Source of the DNA: Riemerella columbina DSM 16469
GTDB lineage: Bacteria; Bacteroidota; Bacteroidia; Flavobacteriales; Weeksellaceae
Assembly: GCF_000374405.1 (NCBI RefSeq)
Contig: NZ_KB894251.1
Coordinates: 62,001-126,000, forward strand
Direction: 5' to 3'
Length of the DNA: 64,000 nucleotides
Of this stretch, positions 7,639-15,041 are shown one piece after another. Below the pieces are notes generated by a model, which was given only the letters and a program-made list of their open reading frames with translations, was not told the DNA's origin and did not search any database. Position 1 is the stretch's first letter. Each line of letters opens with the position of its first letter. The position numbers and the translations under genes are program-made.

Positions 7639-7665
7639 AAAAAACGCCTTATAATGGCGTTTTTT
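7639..7665. terminator. Bidirectional terminator at the end of the reversed cassette
   Basis: AAAAAACGCC and GGCGTTTTTT pair perfectly around TTATAAT, with a T run on either strand. The stop codon of the reverse-strand gene lies in the loop, so this hairpin would end reverse transcription from the cassette. Confidence 0.9.
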
Positions 7666-8077
7666 CTTTTATTTCTTTCATTGCTTGTAAACATATAGTC
7701 CGCTTTAATTCTTTCAAAATACTATGTGTTTGCTCTCCTATTTTCAATTGTTTTTCTATCTTCTCAAGTTGTAAGTATTTTTGATTTATTTTATCATCAT
7801 TATAGGCATTGTTTAAAATTGGGGTAATGATTTTTTTATAATCTTCCAATCTTAAAAATGGAATTACCGAACCAAGCAAAAAGGTTTCTAAAATTCTGCT
7901 TTCAAAAACAATAGTTAATATTTCAAAGGCAAAAGATAATTTGGTTCTAATTTCCCAACAATTTGCAATAGGCTTTTTTAAAGGTCTTCCAGCGTGTAAT
8001 CCGTGAGATTGTATATAAAAAATATTTTCTTCTTTTAGTGGTTGGCTAATATTGCCGTTATATGTTTTGATAGTCAT
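7649..8077 (-). CDS. Hypothetical protein of the reversed cassette, distal gene
   Basis: From the ATG at 8077 the protein is 142 residues. Longer in-frame starts reach back into the preceding gene and are less likely. The N-terminal third reads MTIKTYNGNISQPLKEENIF and SHGLHAGRPLKKPIANCW, a conserved-looking polar block. The rest is helical, ending in a lysine-rich tail. No signal peptide or membrane helix. It follows the 73-residue gene by 19 bases and is probably co-transcribed with it. I cannot assign a function. Confidence 0.6.
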   Translation of the reverse strand: MTIKTYNGNISQPLKEENIFYIQSHGLHAGRPLKKPIANCWEIRTKLSFAFEILTIVFESRILETFLLGSVIPFLRLEDYKKIITPILNNAYNDDKINQKYLQLEKIEKQLKIGEQTHSILKELKRTICLQAMKEIKEKTPL

Positions 8078-8096
8078 TTTCTGTATATTTAGGATT

Positions 8097-8318
8097 TTAA
8101 AATTCGTATTCTGCGAAGTCTGAAACATCACTATGATAGTTGATAAATTCAGATACAATTTTATCCGCTACTTCTCTATCGGTTAGATTTGATGTATCTA
8201 TATTCTTTTTGAAATAGTTGTAATCTATCCAATTGAAATATTTAGAAAATCCTTGTTTTTTCAATTCTTGAAAAACAATATCAGAAATTTTTTGTACTTT
8301 TGTGGCTGTTGAGTTCAT
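8097..8318 (-). CDS. Small acidic hypothetical protein of the reversed cassette
   Basis: 73 residues, mostly helical (VQKISDIVFQELKKQGFSKYFNWIDYNYFKK) with an acidic C-terminus (SDVSDFAEYEF). Its size and charge recall small phage-borne modulators or anti-restriction-type proteins, but there is no specific match. It lies after a terminator for the first cassette gene, so it and the distal gene may have their own promoter. Confidence 0.55.
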   Translation of the reverse strand: MNSTATKVQKISDIVFQELKKQGFSKYFNWIDYNYFKKNIDTSNLTDREVADKIVSEFINYHSDVSDFAEYEF

Positions 8319-8349
8319 ATGTTTGTTTTACTGCTTACTGTGAATTTTA

Positions 8350-8383
8350 AACAAAGCCCTCCCACTCGTCACAGTGAGAGGGC
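8350..8383 (-). terminator. Terminator between first and second cassette genes
   Basis: GCCCTCCCACT (8356-8366) pairs with AGTGAGAGGGC (8373-8383) with one wobble. On the reverse strand it is followed by TTTGTTT. It lies just after the stop codon of the gene at 8395-8814. Confidence 0.75.
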
Positions 8384-8394
8384 ATTTTTATAGA

Positions 8395-8814
8395 TTAAAT
8401 TTGAAAATTAAGAATTTGCGTTTCGCTTTCTTCTAACATTTCATCTAATTTTTGAGAACAAATATCTAATAACTCAGATATAATAGTTCCGTTGCTTATC
8501 TCAAAACTTTCCTCATTGTCATTCATTACAAAAAGTTTTTCCCTAAGTCCATCACGAGAAACCATAAAGGAACTTAGGGCATCTCTTTTTTGTTTTAAAA
8601 ACTTATGCTTATCCGCCATTTTTTGGATAATATCTAAATTTTTAATTCTTTGGTCAGCGGACTTTACAGACAGAATTTTTGATAATTCTTCTTTTTTGTC
8701 GTTTAAATCCTGTTTTACTGGATTTTTTGTTTCAGTTGCTTTAACACTTTTCTTTTGTTCTGTGGCAGTTGCTACTTTGTTCACAACTTTGCCGTTTTCT
8801 TGTAACTTGTTCAT
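8395..8814 (-). CDS. Hypothetical protein of the reversed cassette, first gene
   Basis: From the ATG at 8814 the protein has 139 residues. The ORF also runs open upstream, but that part would be a hydrophobic lead of low-complexity AT-rich sequence. The N-terminal 45 residues are lysine-, threonine- and alanine-rich and probably disordered. The rest is helical and charged (LDIIQKMADKHKFLKQKRDALSSF) with an acidic end. A coiled-coil assembly or regulatory protein is possible. Bacteroidota prophages often carry a similar gene near the tape measure, by recollection only. Confidence 0.55.
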   Translation of the reverse strand: MNKLQENGKVVNKVATATEQKKSVKATETKNPVKQDLNDKKEELSKILSVKSADQRIKNLDIIQKMADKHKFLKQKRDALSSFMVSRDGLREKLFVMNDNEESFEISNGTIISELLDICSQKLDEMLEESETQILNFQI

Positions 8815-8998
8815 TTTGTTTGTTTTACTTATGTAAAAATACAAAAAATTTATGAAATAAACAAGTAAAAAATACACTTTTTTAACTGATAATCAATTAT
8901 TTAAATTCATTTAAAATAGTATTTTTTGTTTTATAAAAAATCAACTTTTCAACCTTTAAACAGACTAAAAAAATATAAAACACTGATAACCAACACAT

Positions 8999-9037
8999 AA
9001 ACCTAAAGCGTAATTTTATGCTTTAGGTTTGTGTTTT
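8999..9037 (+). terminator. Terminator upstream of the tape-measure gene
   Basis: AAACCTAAAGC and GCTTTAGGTTT pair perfectly (11 bases) around a ten-base loop, with a T-rich run after it. It lies between the start of the reversed cassette and the tail module. Neighbouring bases 8815-8998 are AT-rich with no other structure or gene that I can support. Confidence 0.75.
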
Positions 9038-9068
9038 TCTCCCTCCGACGCCGCCGAGAATCAAAAAA

Positions 9069-9144
9069 GCAGTTGCCGTATCCTATAATTTTTTAGAAAT
9101 ATGGCAAACAACCCACCAATAAGCAACTGCCTATGAAATAGGCA
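9069..9144 (+). promoter_or_regulatory. Overlapping inverted repeats before the tape-measure gene, possible RNA switch
   Basis: Three pairings compete. GCAGTTGC (9069-9076) with GCAACTGC (9123-9130) forms an outer stem. TTGCCGTAT (9073-9081) with ATATGGCAA (9099-9107) forms an inner hairpin that shares four bases with the outer left arm. TGCCTAT (9128-9134) with ATAGGCA (9138-9144) forms a tight hairpin that shares three bases with the outer right arm. The outer stem and the two hairpins cannot all form together. A GC-rich patch (GACGCCGCCGAG, 9047-9058) lies just upstream and is unusual for this AT-rich region. The tape-measure ATG is 62 bases downstream. Confidence 0.5.
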
Positions 9145-9206
9145 TCCTTAATTAGCTTGGCACAATACACCACCACTATTACAGAATTTCGCATAAAATA
9201 TTGGTT

Positions 9207-12200
9207 ATGGCTAAAAAAATATCCGACGAAATTCTATCCTTAAAAGTGGTTGTTAATGGCAATGAGGCTCAAAAAAGAATATTAGATTTAGAAAAGGCTA
9301 ACAATCTACTAAGTGAAAGAATGAATGAGCAAAAAAATATTATGCGTTCACTTTCAAAAAGAAGGAAAAAAGATTCAGAAGAATATAAGAAAGCAGAAAA
9401 GGAACTTGAAGCCCTAACTAAACGATATTTAGAAAATAAAAAAGCCATAAATGCAGAAATAAAAGCAATGGACATTATGAGTCTCACTATGCAACAATTG
9501 CGTAGCCGAGCTAGAGACTTACAATTTACTTTAAGCCATATGGCTCCAGGAACAAGGGAGTACAGAGCTGCTCAAGAAGAACTTAGGCGATTAAATAACC
9601 GTATGGGAGAACTCCGCTCTGGCACTAGAGCCGCCGGCTCATCATTGGGTAACCTAGCAGACAAGTTTAACAGATATTCTGGCGTAGTGGCCGCCTCAGT
9701 AGCCACACTAGCGGGAGTCGCTGTATCTATACAATCTACGATTGACCTAAACAATAAATTAGCTGATGCACAAACCGCAGTTGCAAAAACCACAGGACTT
9801 ACCGATGACGCTGTAAAAGAACTTACAAAATCATTCTCTGAATTTGATACAAGAACCTCAAAAATAGATTTACTAAAAATAGCAGAAGTTGGTGGACGGT
9901 TAGGCGTACCAAAGGAAGAAATAAAAGACTTTACTAGAGAAGTAGATAAAGCATATGTAGCCTTAGGTGATTCCTTTTCTGGTGGTGTGGAAGAAGTGGC
10001 TAATAAGATTGGAAAAATAAAGGGTTTATTTAGAGAAACTAAGGACCTTGATATGGCAACGGCTATCAATCAGATAGGTTCCTCTATGAATGAATTGGGA
10101 GCGGATGGAGCTGCATCAGAGGCAAATATCGCTGAGTTTGCCACCCGTGTAGGAGCATTACCAGACAAACTAAAACCGACAGTTGCTGAAGCCTTAGCCT
10201 TAGGTGCAGCGTTTGAAGAAAGCGGTATCGATGCAGAAAGGTCAGCAACTGCATATTCTAATTTTGTAAGGAAAGCCGCGAATGATACTGAGAGTTTTGC
10301 GGAAATTATGAACTTACCTATTGCCAAAGTTAAAGAACTTATCAATACAAATCCTACAGAATTTTTTCTAAAATTCTCTGAAGGCATGAAAGGGCTTGAT
10401 GCCACAGAAGTAGCCGCTATATTAGATAAATTAAAGTTAAATGATCAATATCTAACCTCTATAATTGGAGCCGCTGGGGAAAATACGGATAGATTTAGAA
10501 ATAGTATTGAGCTATCTAACCAATCTTTACAAGAAGCCACTTCATTACAAGAGGAGTTTAATAAGGTAAATAATAATGCTGCTGCTATTTATGATAAAGT
10601 TCGCAAAAAATTTATAGGAATGTTTACTAGTGAAGCTGTGGTTAATACCCTAACATGGCTTATTGAAACCTTTGGTAAATTTATTGGAGCGGTTGAAGAT
10701 TCTTCAGGTGTTGTAACTGGATTTAGAAACACTTTAATATATCTACTTAAAATAATAGCAGTTATTACAACTGCCACTGTTCTATATAATGCTTCCATTG
10801 GAACATATAACGCACTATTATTAGCTGCTAGAAATAGAGTTGCAGGATTATTAATTGTAGAGAAAGCTAGAAATGTCGTCAATTCAATTGCAAAGGCTCT
10901 ACAATTAGCTTGGAATGCCGTCACCGGGGTTGCTATTTGGCTAACGGCTCAATTTACTAATAACCTAAAATTACAAATTATAGCTCAAGAACGACTTAAT
11001 GCAGTTACAAGGGCTCACCCATTTGGTATTATATTAACTGTAATTTCTCTTCTCATTACCGCTTACATAAGTTACAAAACAGTTGTAGGAGAAGCAGAAA
11101 AAGCACAAAAGAATCTAAATGATATTACCAAAGAGAGCGTTAAAAACGCCGCTGCGGAAGTTTCAGAATTAGACAAACTATATAAAGCCGCTACAAATGT
11201 TAAATTATCTATAGAAGAGAGAACTAAAGCCGCAAAAAAATTACAAGAAACTTATCCAAATACTTTCAAAAATATTTCAACCGAAATTATAATGAACGGC
11301 AAAGCCGAAAAAAGTTATTATGCTTTGAGAAATGCTATCATTGAAACGGCAAGAGCAAAAGCTGCTGAAGTAGAATTACAAAAAAGAGCCGCTGAAGATT
11401 TAGCAAAAGATGAAGAATGGAGACAGCAATATATGAAAGAAGTAATTGAAAATCAAAAACTAAAAAAAAATAAAGGAAAAAAATATACTAAGAGAGTTGA
11501 TGGTGGAGATGGAAAAATGATGACTATAGAACTGGACTATGACGATTTAATAGCATCATCTAATGAAAGGTTGAAAATATTAGAAAAAGAAAGATACGAT
11601 AGGAAATTAAATTTCGCTAAAAACAATAAATGGTTAGCCGACAAATCCTCCTATCAAAGTGATTTATTAGGAAATGATGTAGAAGATTTTAAATCCCCTT
11701 ATAATATCCCTACTAATGATGATAAAAAAACAAAATCGAAGAAAAAAACAGAAGCAGAACGCAAAGCAGAGCGAGAACTGAAACAATATGAAAACCTTAA
11801 AAAGAGAATTTTAGAGTCTGCCGAAAAATTTGCTGAACAAGAAGAGCAACTTGAAATCAGAAAACAAGAAAACCTTACTGAGCTACGCTCGGAAGGATAT
11901 ATAAAAGAATTTAATCAAATACAAGTTGAATTTAGAAAAAAGAAAGCTGAACTTGAAAAGCAAAAAGTATCTAAAAATGCATTAGCACAAATTGACGAAA
12001 TTATAAAAAGAGAGAAAGATGGAGAGAAGAAAAAATTTGAAGCAATAAGAGATGAGTGGCTTTCCCAAAATAAAAAATTAGAACAATTACAAAAACAAGA
12101 GGAACAAATATCGGCCTTAAAAATTGAAGCTCTGAAAGAAAAGTATGAGGCAATTAGACTTCGTAAATTAGAAGAAAATTTCAACAGAGAAATATTCCTG

Positions 12201-13490
12201 CTAAAAACTAAAGAGAATGAAAAAATTGCAGAACTTAAAACCGTAGCAGAGCAAAAAGCATTTTTACAAGACAAAATATCGGATAAAGAATTAAGTAAAA
12301 TCCACAATTGGGAAAATGGTAAACAAGCGATACAAAAGCACTTTCAAAAAGAAAACTTAAAACTTCAGGCAGATTACCTAAAGCAGCTGGTAAAGCAATT
12401 AGAACAATTACCACCTGCCGACCTTACCGATGAGCAAACTAAGGCTCTGGAAGGTATGCGAGCAAAATTAGCAGAAATAGGTGTAGAATTAGCTACCATC
12501 AAAAATGGTGAAGAAAAGGATAAATTCTCTTCTTTATCTAGTTTTGGTGGTCAGGCAGATTTATTTGGATTGACACCAGAACAGTGGGAAGCCATGTTTG
12601 AGAACACAGACCAACTGGAAGTAAAAATCCAAAAGATTGGAGCGGCCATGCAAGTGGCAAAAAATATCATGTCCACTTACTTCTCTTATATGCAAGCCAA
12701 CCAAGAGGCAGAACTCCGAAGATATGAAGTGTCTTCAGATAGAAAAAAAAGAAAGCTACAAGCTCAATTAGATGCTGGGATTATTTCTCAAGAGGAATAC
12801 AAGCATAAAACAATTGCAATAGAAAATGAATTGGCTATAAAAAAATGGCAATTAGAAGTGGACGCTGCAAGACGAGATAAAGCAATGAAAATAGCTGACA
12901 CTATCTCAAATACTGCAATGGCAATAATGAGTCTTTGGTCCACACAAGCCAAAAACCCAATTTTAGCGGGCATATTAACTGGAGTAGTATCCGCGTTAGG
13001 TGCAGTTCAAGTGGCAACAATTGCCAAACAACCTTTACCCGCTCCTCCAAGTACAGTAGGTGCTGAAGATGGATATTATCCTGTAAGACGATTACAAGAC
13101 GGCAAATTATTCCGAGCTAGAAAAAAAGAAAGTAGAAGCGGTATTTATGATGAACCAACAATGCTTGTTGGAGAACAGGGCAAAAACTTTCCAGAATTGG
13201 TTGTGAGTGGAAAAGCAATGAAGCGTATAGACCCAAAAATCCAAAGGGATTTTATGCAGGAAGTTTACAGAGCTGAAGGTTTTGAAAAAGGAAAATATCC
13301 AGCCCCTGAAGAAACTTCAAGAGACTATACCAATGAAATCATTTCTCTATTAAGCCGCACCACGCAGGTTTTGGAACGGATAGAACAATACGGTGTGCGT
13401 GGAGTATTTGAAAAATCTGCCCGTACTGGCAAGGATATAGAGGAAATGAGAAAAGATTATAAAAGATTAGTAGAAAAAAATAAACACTAA
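9207..13490 (+). CDS. Phage tail tape measure protein
   Basis: 1427 residues from the ATG at 9207; a TTG two codons upstream is less likely. The N-terminal 110 residues are a charged coiled coil. A tape-measure core follows (about 150-430) with alternating alanine-rich helices, then hydrophobic segments (about 505-620) that could cross a membrane during DNA injection. A long coiled coil rich in E, K and Q follows (about 855-1060). Near residues 1230-1275 lies a glycine- and alanine-rich amphipathic stretch (ILAGILTGVVSALGAVQVAT), and a final domain carries GIYDEPTMLVGEQGK. Such proteins set tail length and help deliver DNA. This points to a long, flexible-tailed phage. The length implies a tail of roughly 200 nm by the usual rule of thumb. 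Confidence 0.93.
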   Translation: MAKKISDEILSLKVVVNGNEAQKRILDLEKANNLLSERMNEQKNIMRSLSKRRKKDSEEYKKAEKELEALTKRYLENKKAINAEIKAMDIMSLTMQQLRSRARDLQFTLSHMAPGTREYRAAQEELRRLNNRMGELRSGTRAAGSSLGNLADKFNRYSGVVAASVATLAGVAVSIQSTIDLNNKLADAQTAVAKTTGLTDDAVKELTKSFSEFDTRTSKIDLLKIAEVGGRLGVPKEEIKDFTREVDKAYVALGDSFSGGVEEVANKIGKIKGLFRETKDLDMATAINQIGSSMNELGADGAASEANIAEFATRVGALPDKLKPTVAEALALGAAFEESGIDAERSATAYSNFVRKAANDTESFAEIMNLPIAKVKELINTNPTEFFLKFSEGMKGLDATEVAAILDKLKLNDQYLTSIIGAAGENTDRFRNSIELSNQSLQEATSLQEEFNKVNNNAAAIYDKVRKKFIGMFTSEAVVNTLTWLIETFGKFIGAVEDSSGVVTGFRNTLIYLLKIIAVITTATVLYNASIGTYNALLLAARNRVAGLLIVEKARNVVNSIAKALQLAWNAVTGVAIWLTAQFTNNLKLQIIAQERLNAVTRAHPFGIILTVISLLITAYISYKTVVGEAEKAQKNLNDITKESVKNAAAEVSELDKLYKAATNVKLSIEERTKAAKKLQETYPNTFKNISTEIIMNGKAEKSYYALRNAIIETARAKAAEVELQKRAAEDLAKDEEWRQQYMKEVIENQKLKKNKGKKYTKRVDGGDGKMMTIELDYDDLIASSNERLKILEKERYDRKLNFAKNNKWLADKSSYQSDLLGNDVEDFKSPYNIPTNDDKKTKSKKKTEAERKAERELKQYENLKKRILESAEKFAEQEEQLEIRKQENLTELRSEGYIKEFNQIQVEFRKKKAELEKQKVSKNALAQIDEIIKREKDGEKKKFEAIRDEWLSQNKKLEQLQKQEEQISALKIEALKEKYEAIRLRKLEENFNREIFLLKTKENEKIAELKTVAEQKAFLQDKISDKELSKIHNWENGKQAIQKHFQKENLKLQADYLKQLVKQLEQLPPADLTDEQTKALEGMRAKLAEIGVELATIKNGEEKDKFSSLSSFGGQADLFGLTPEQWEAMFENTDQLEVKIQKIGAAMQVAKNIMSTYFSYMQANQEAELRRYEVSSDRKKRKLQAQLDAGIISQEEYKHKTIAIENELAIKKWQLEVDAARRDKAMKIADTISNTAMAIMSLWSTQAKNPILAGILTGVVSALGAVQVATIAKQPLPAPPSTVGAEDGYYPVRRLQDGKLFRARKKESRSGIYDEPTMLVGEQGKNFPELVVSGKAMKRIDPKIQRDFMQEVYRAEGFEKGKYPAPEETSRDYTNEIISLLSRTTQVLERIEQYGVRGVFEKSARTGKDIEEMRKDYKRLVEKNKH

Positions 13491-13493
13491 ACT

Positions 13494-15041
13494 ATGGCAA
13501 TATCAACTGATAAAACTAATTATACGGTATATTACAATATGGAAACTGGTATATTTACTGGGGAACATATAATTCATGTTCAAGGTTCACATGGAAGCTC
13601 AATTTTTGAAAGTATAGGGTTAGAATTTCCTACACACGAATTTTATCAAATTTTAGATTTAAACAATATTCCAAATGTTGAATCCGCTGAAGATTTTCCT
13701 TTTCATGATAGTATTATCAATTGCGTCATAAAAAACAGAAATTTTTTAGGACAAAATCGAAGATGTTATTTTACAATTACCCTAAACATTGTTAATTCAA
13801 GTTTTACCGCTACACCAGAGTATCTAAAATTTAGTGTATCCAAATTAAAAGCAGAAACTAAGTCCGCAGAAATTAAGGTGTCTAATCCAAGTGGAAATAG
13901 TTTTGATGTTACAGTTCCTCCGTTCTTAACTTACACAAAAACATTAAATTCAATCACTGTAACTACCGTTAATTCTCAGGATTTAGAAGTAAGCAATAGA
14001 ACAGAAAATATAACTATTACTCAAAATGGTACTACTATCACCATTCCCGTAAACCTCGTAGTTACCGATATGGTATCTTCGGAGTATGGAGAAATAAATT
14101 TTTGTTTAGATAAGAAAAAGTTAAACTTTACTAAAAACTCCACAAACGCCTCTATTTTAAAAGTATCAACATCTTATAGTGTATTTACTGGTAATTCGTT
14201 CAAACCTGTTCAAAATGATTATTATATCCCTTTTTATGATGGGAAATGCAGTATTGATATAGGAGAAAAGGTACATCAGCATTTACAGCAGTTTGGTAAA
14301 AACATTCTAAACTCGTCAGACAGAAACCATTTGGTAACGCATAAGACTATGGTAAATGTACAAGCAACCGAATTAGATTCTGACTTCAAAGAGCTATCTT
14401 CCGAACAGGTAGGCTTAATATCATTCTACCCTGGGAAAAAGCCCAAAGGATTTCCATTGCTGACAAATAATTTAGAAAGAAGAGTTTTAGACAATGACAA
14501 ACTAATTATAAGTTATATTGTTGGTGAAACGAACCCAAAAGATTGGGGATTATTGGTACCGTTCGATCAAAGTATGTCTCCAGACTTAATAGGAGCATAT
14601 AAAATAACACCAACAGAAATGGCTATTCCTTCAAGAAAGTCTATTGAAAAACTGAAATTATATAAATTTCCAACTCCAAAACGAAAAATCCACGCACAGT
14701 GGATTAACCAAAACTTATGTCCAGAATGGGCTACATTTACTGGAGAGTTTGAAATAAATAACACTTATCAATCTGCTATTAGCCAAGGGGTGTTCAATAA
14801 TTACAAAAAGAAATTTGACAGCAAAAAAGAGCAAATTATAAAAATAAACACTGGTTTTTTACTTAAAGCCGAAAAAACCATGATTTCTGAACTGATAGAA
14901 AGTCCTGTTTGCTACCTTGAACTTGAAGACCGATTTTTAAAATGTATTCCTAACACTGAAAAATTAGTAGAGGAAGATAGTACACTACAATTGATAAGTT
15001 TTAATCTTGAAATGATAATAATCGACGAAATATGGAAATAA
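13494..15041 (+). CDS. Phage distal tail protein candidate
   Basis: 515 residues, beta-rich, starting three bases after the tape-measure stop. Residues 100-195 look like an immunoglobulin-type or BACON-like beta-sandwich (YLKFSVSKLKAETKSAEIKVSNPSGNSF with NLTITQNGT-like repeats). The second half (about 250-515) includes conserved-looking aromatic patches. Distal tail and baseplate-hub proteins usually follow the tape measure in this order. The beta-sandwich may bind carbohydrate at the host surface. Overlaps the next gene by 10 bases. Confidence 0.65.
   Translation: MAISTDKTNYTVYYNMETGIFTGEHIIHVQGSHGSSIFESIGLEFPTHEFYQILDLNNIPNVESAEDFPFHDSIINCVIKNRNFLGQNRRCYFTITLNIVNSSFTATPEYLKFSVSKLKAETKSAEIKVSNPSGNSFDVTVPPFLTYTKTLNSITVTTVNSQDLEVSNRTENITITQNGTTITIPVNLVVTDMVSSEYGEINFCLDKKKLNFTKNSTNASILKVSTSYSVFTGNSFKPVQNDYYIPFYDGKCSIDIGEKVHQHLQQFGKNILNSSDRNHLVTHKTMVNVQATELDSDFKELSSEQVGLISFYPGKKPKGFPLLTNNLERRVLDNDKLIISYIVGETNPKDWGLLVPFDQSMSPDLIGAYKITPTEMAIPSRKSIEKLKLYKFPTPKRKIHAQWINQNLCPEWATFTGEFEINNTYQSAISQGVFNNYKKKFDSKKEQIIKINTGFLLKAEKTMISELIESPVCYLELEDRFLKCIPNTEKLVEEDSTLQLISFNLEMIIIDEIWK

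Noticed and set aside
7575-7784. Forward open frame of 69 codons
   Set aside because: It starts in the strong terminator hairpin and runs antisense to the distal cassette gene.
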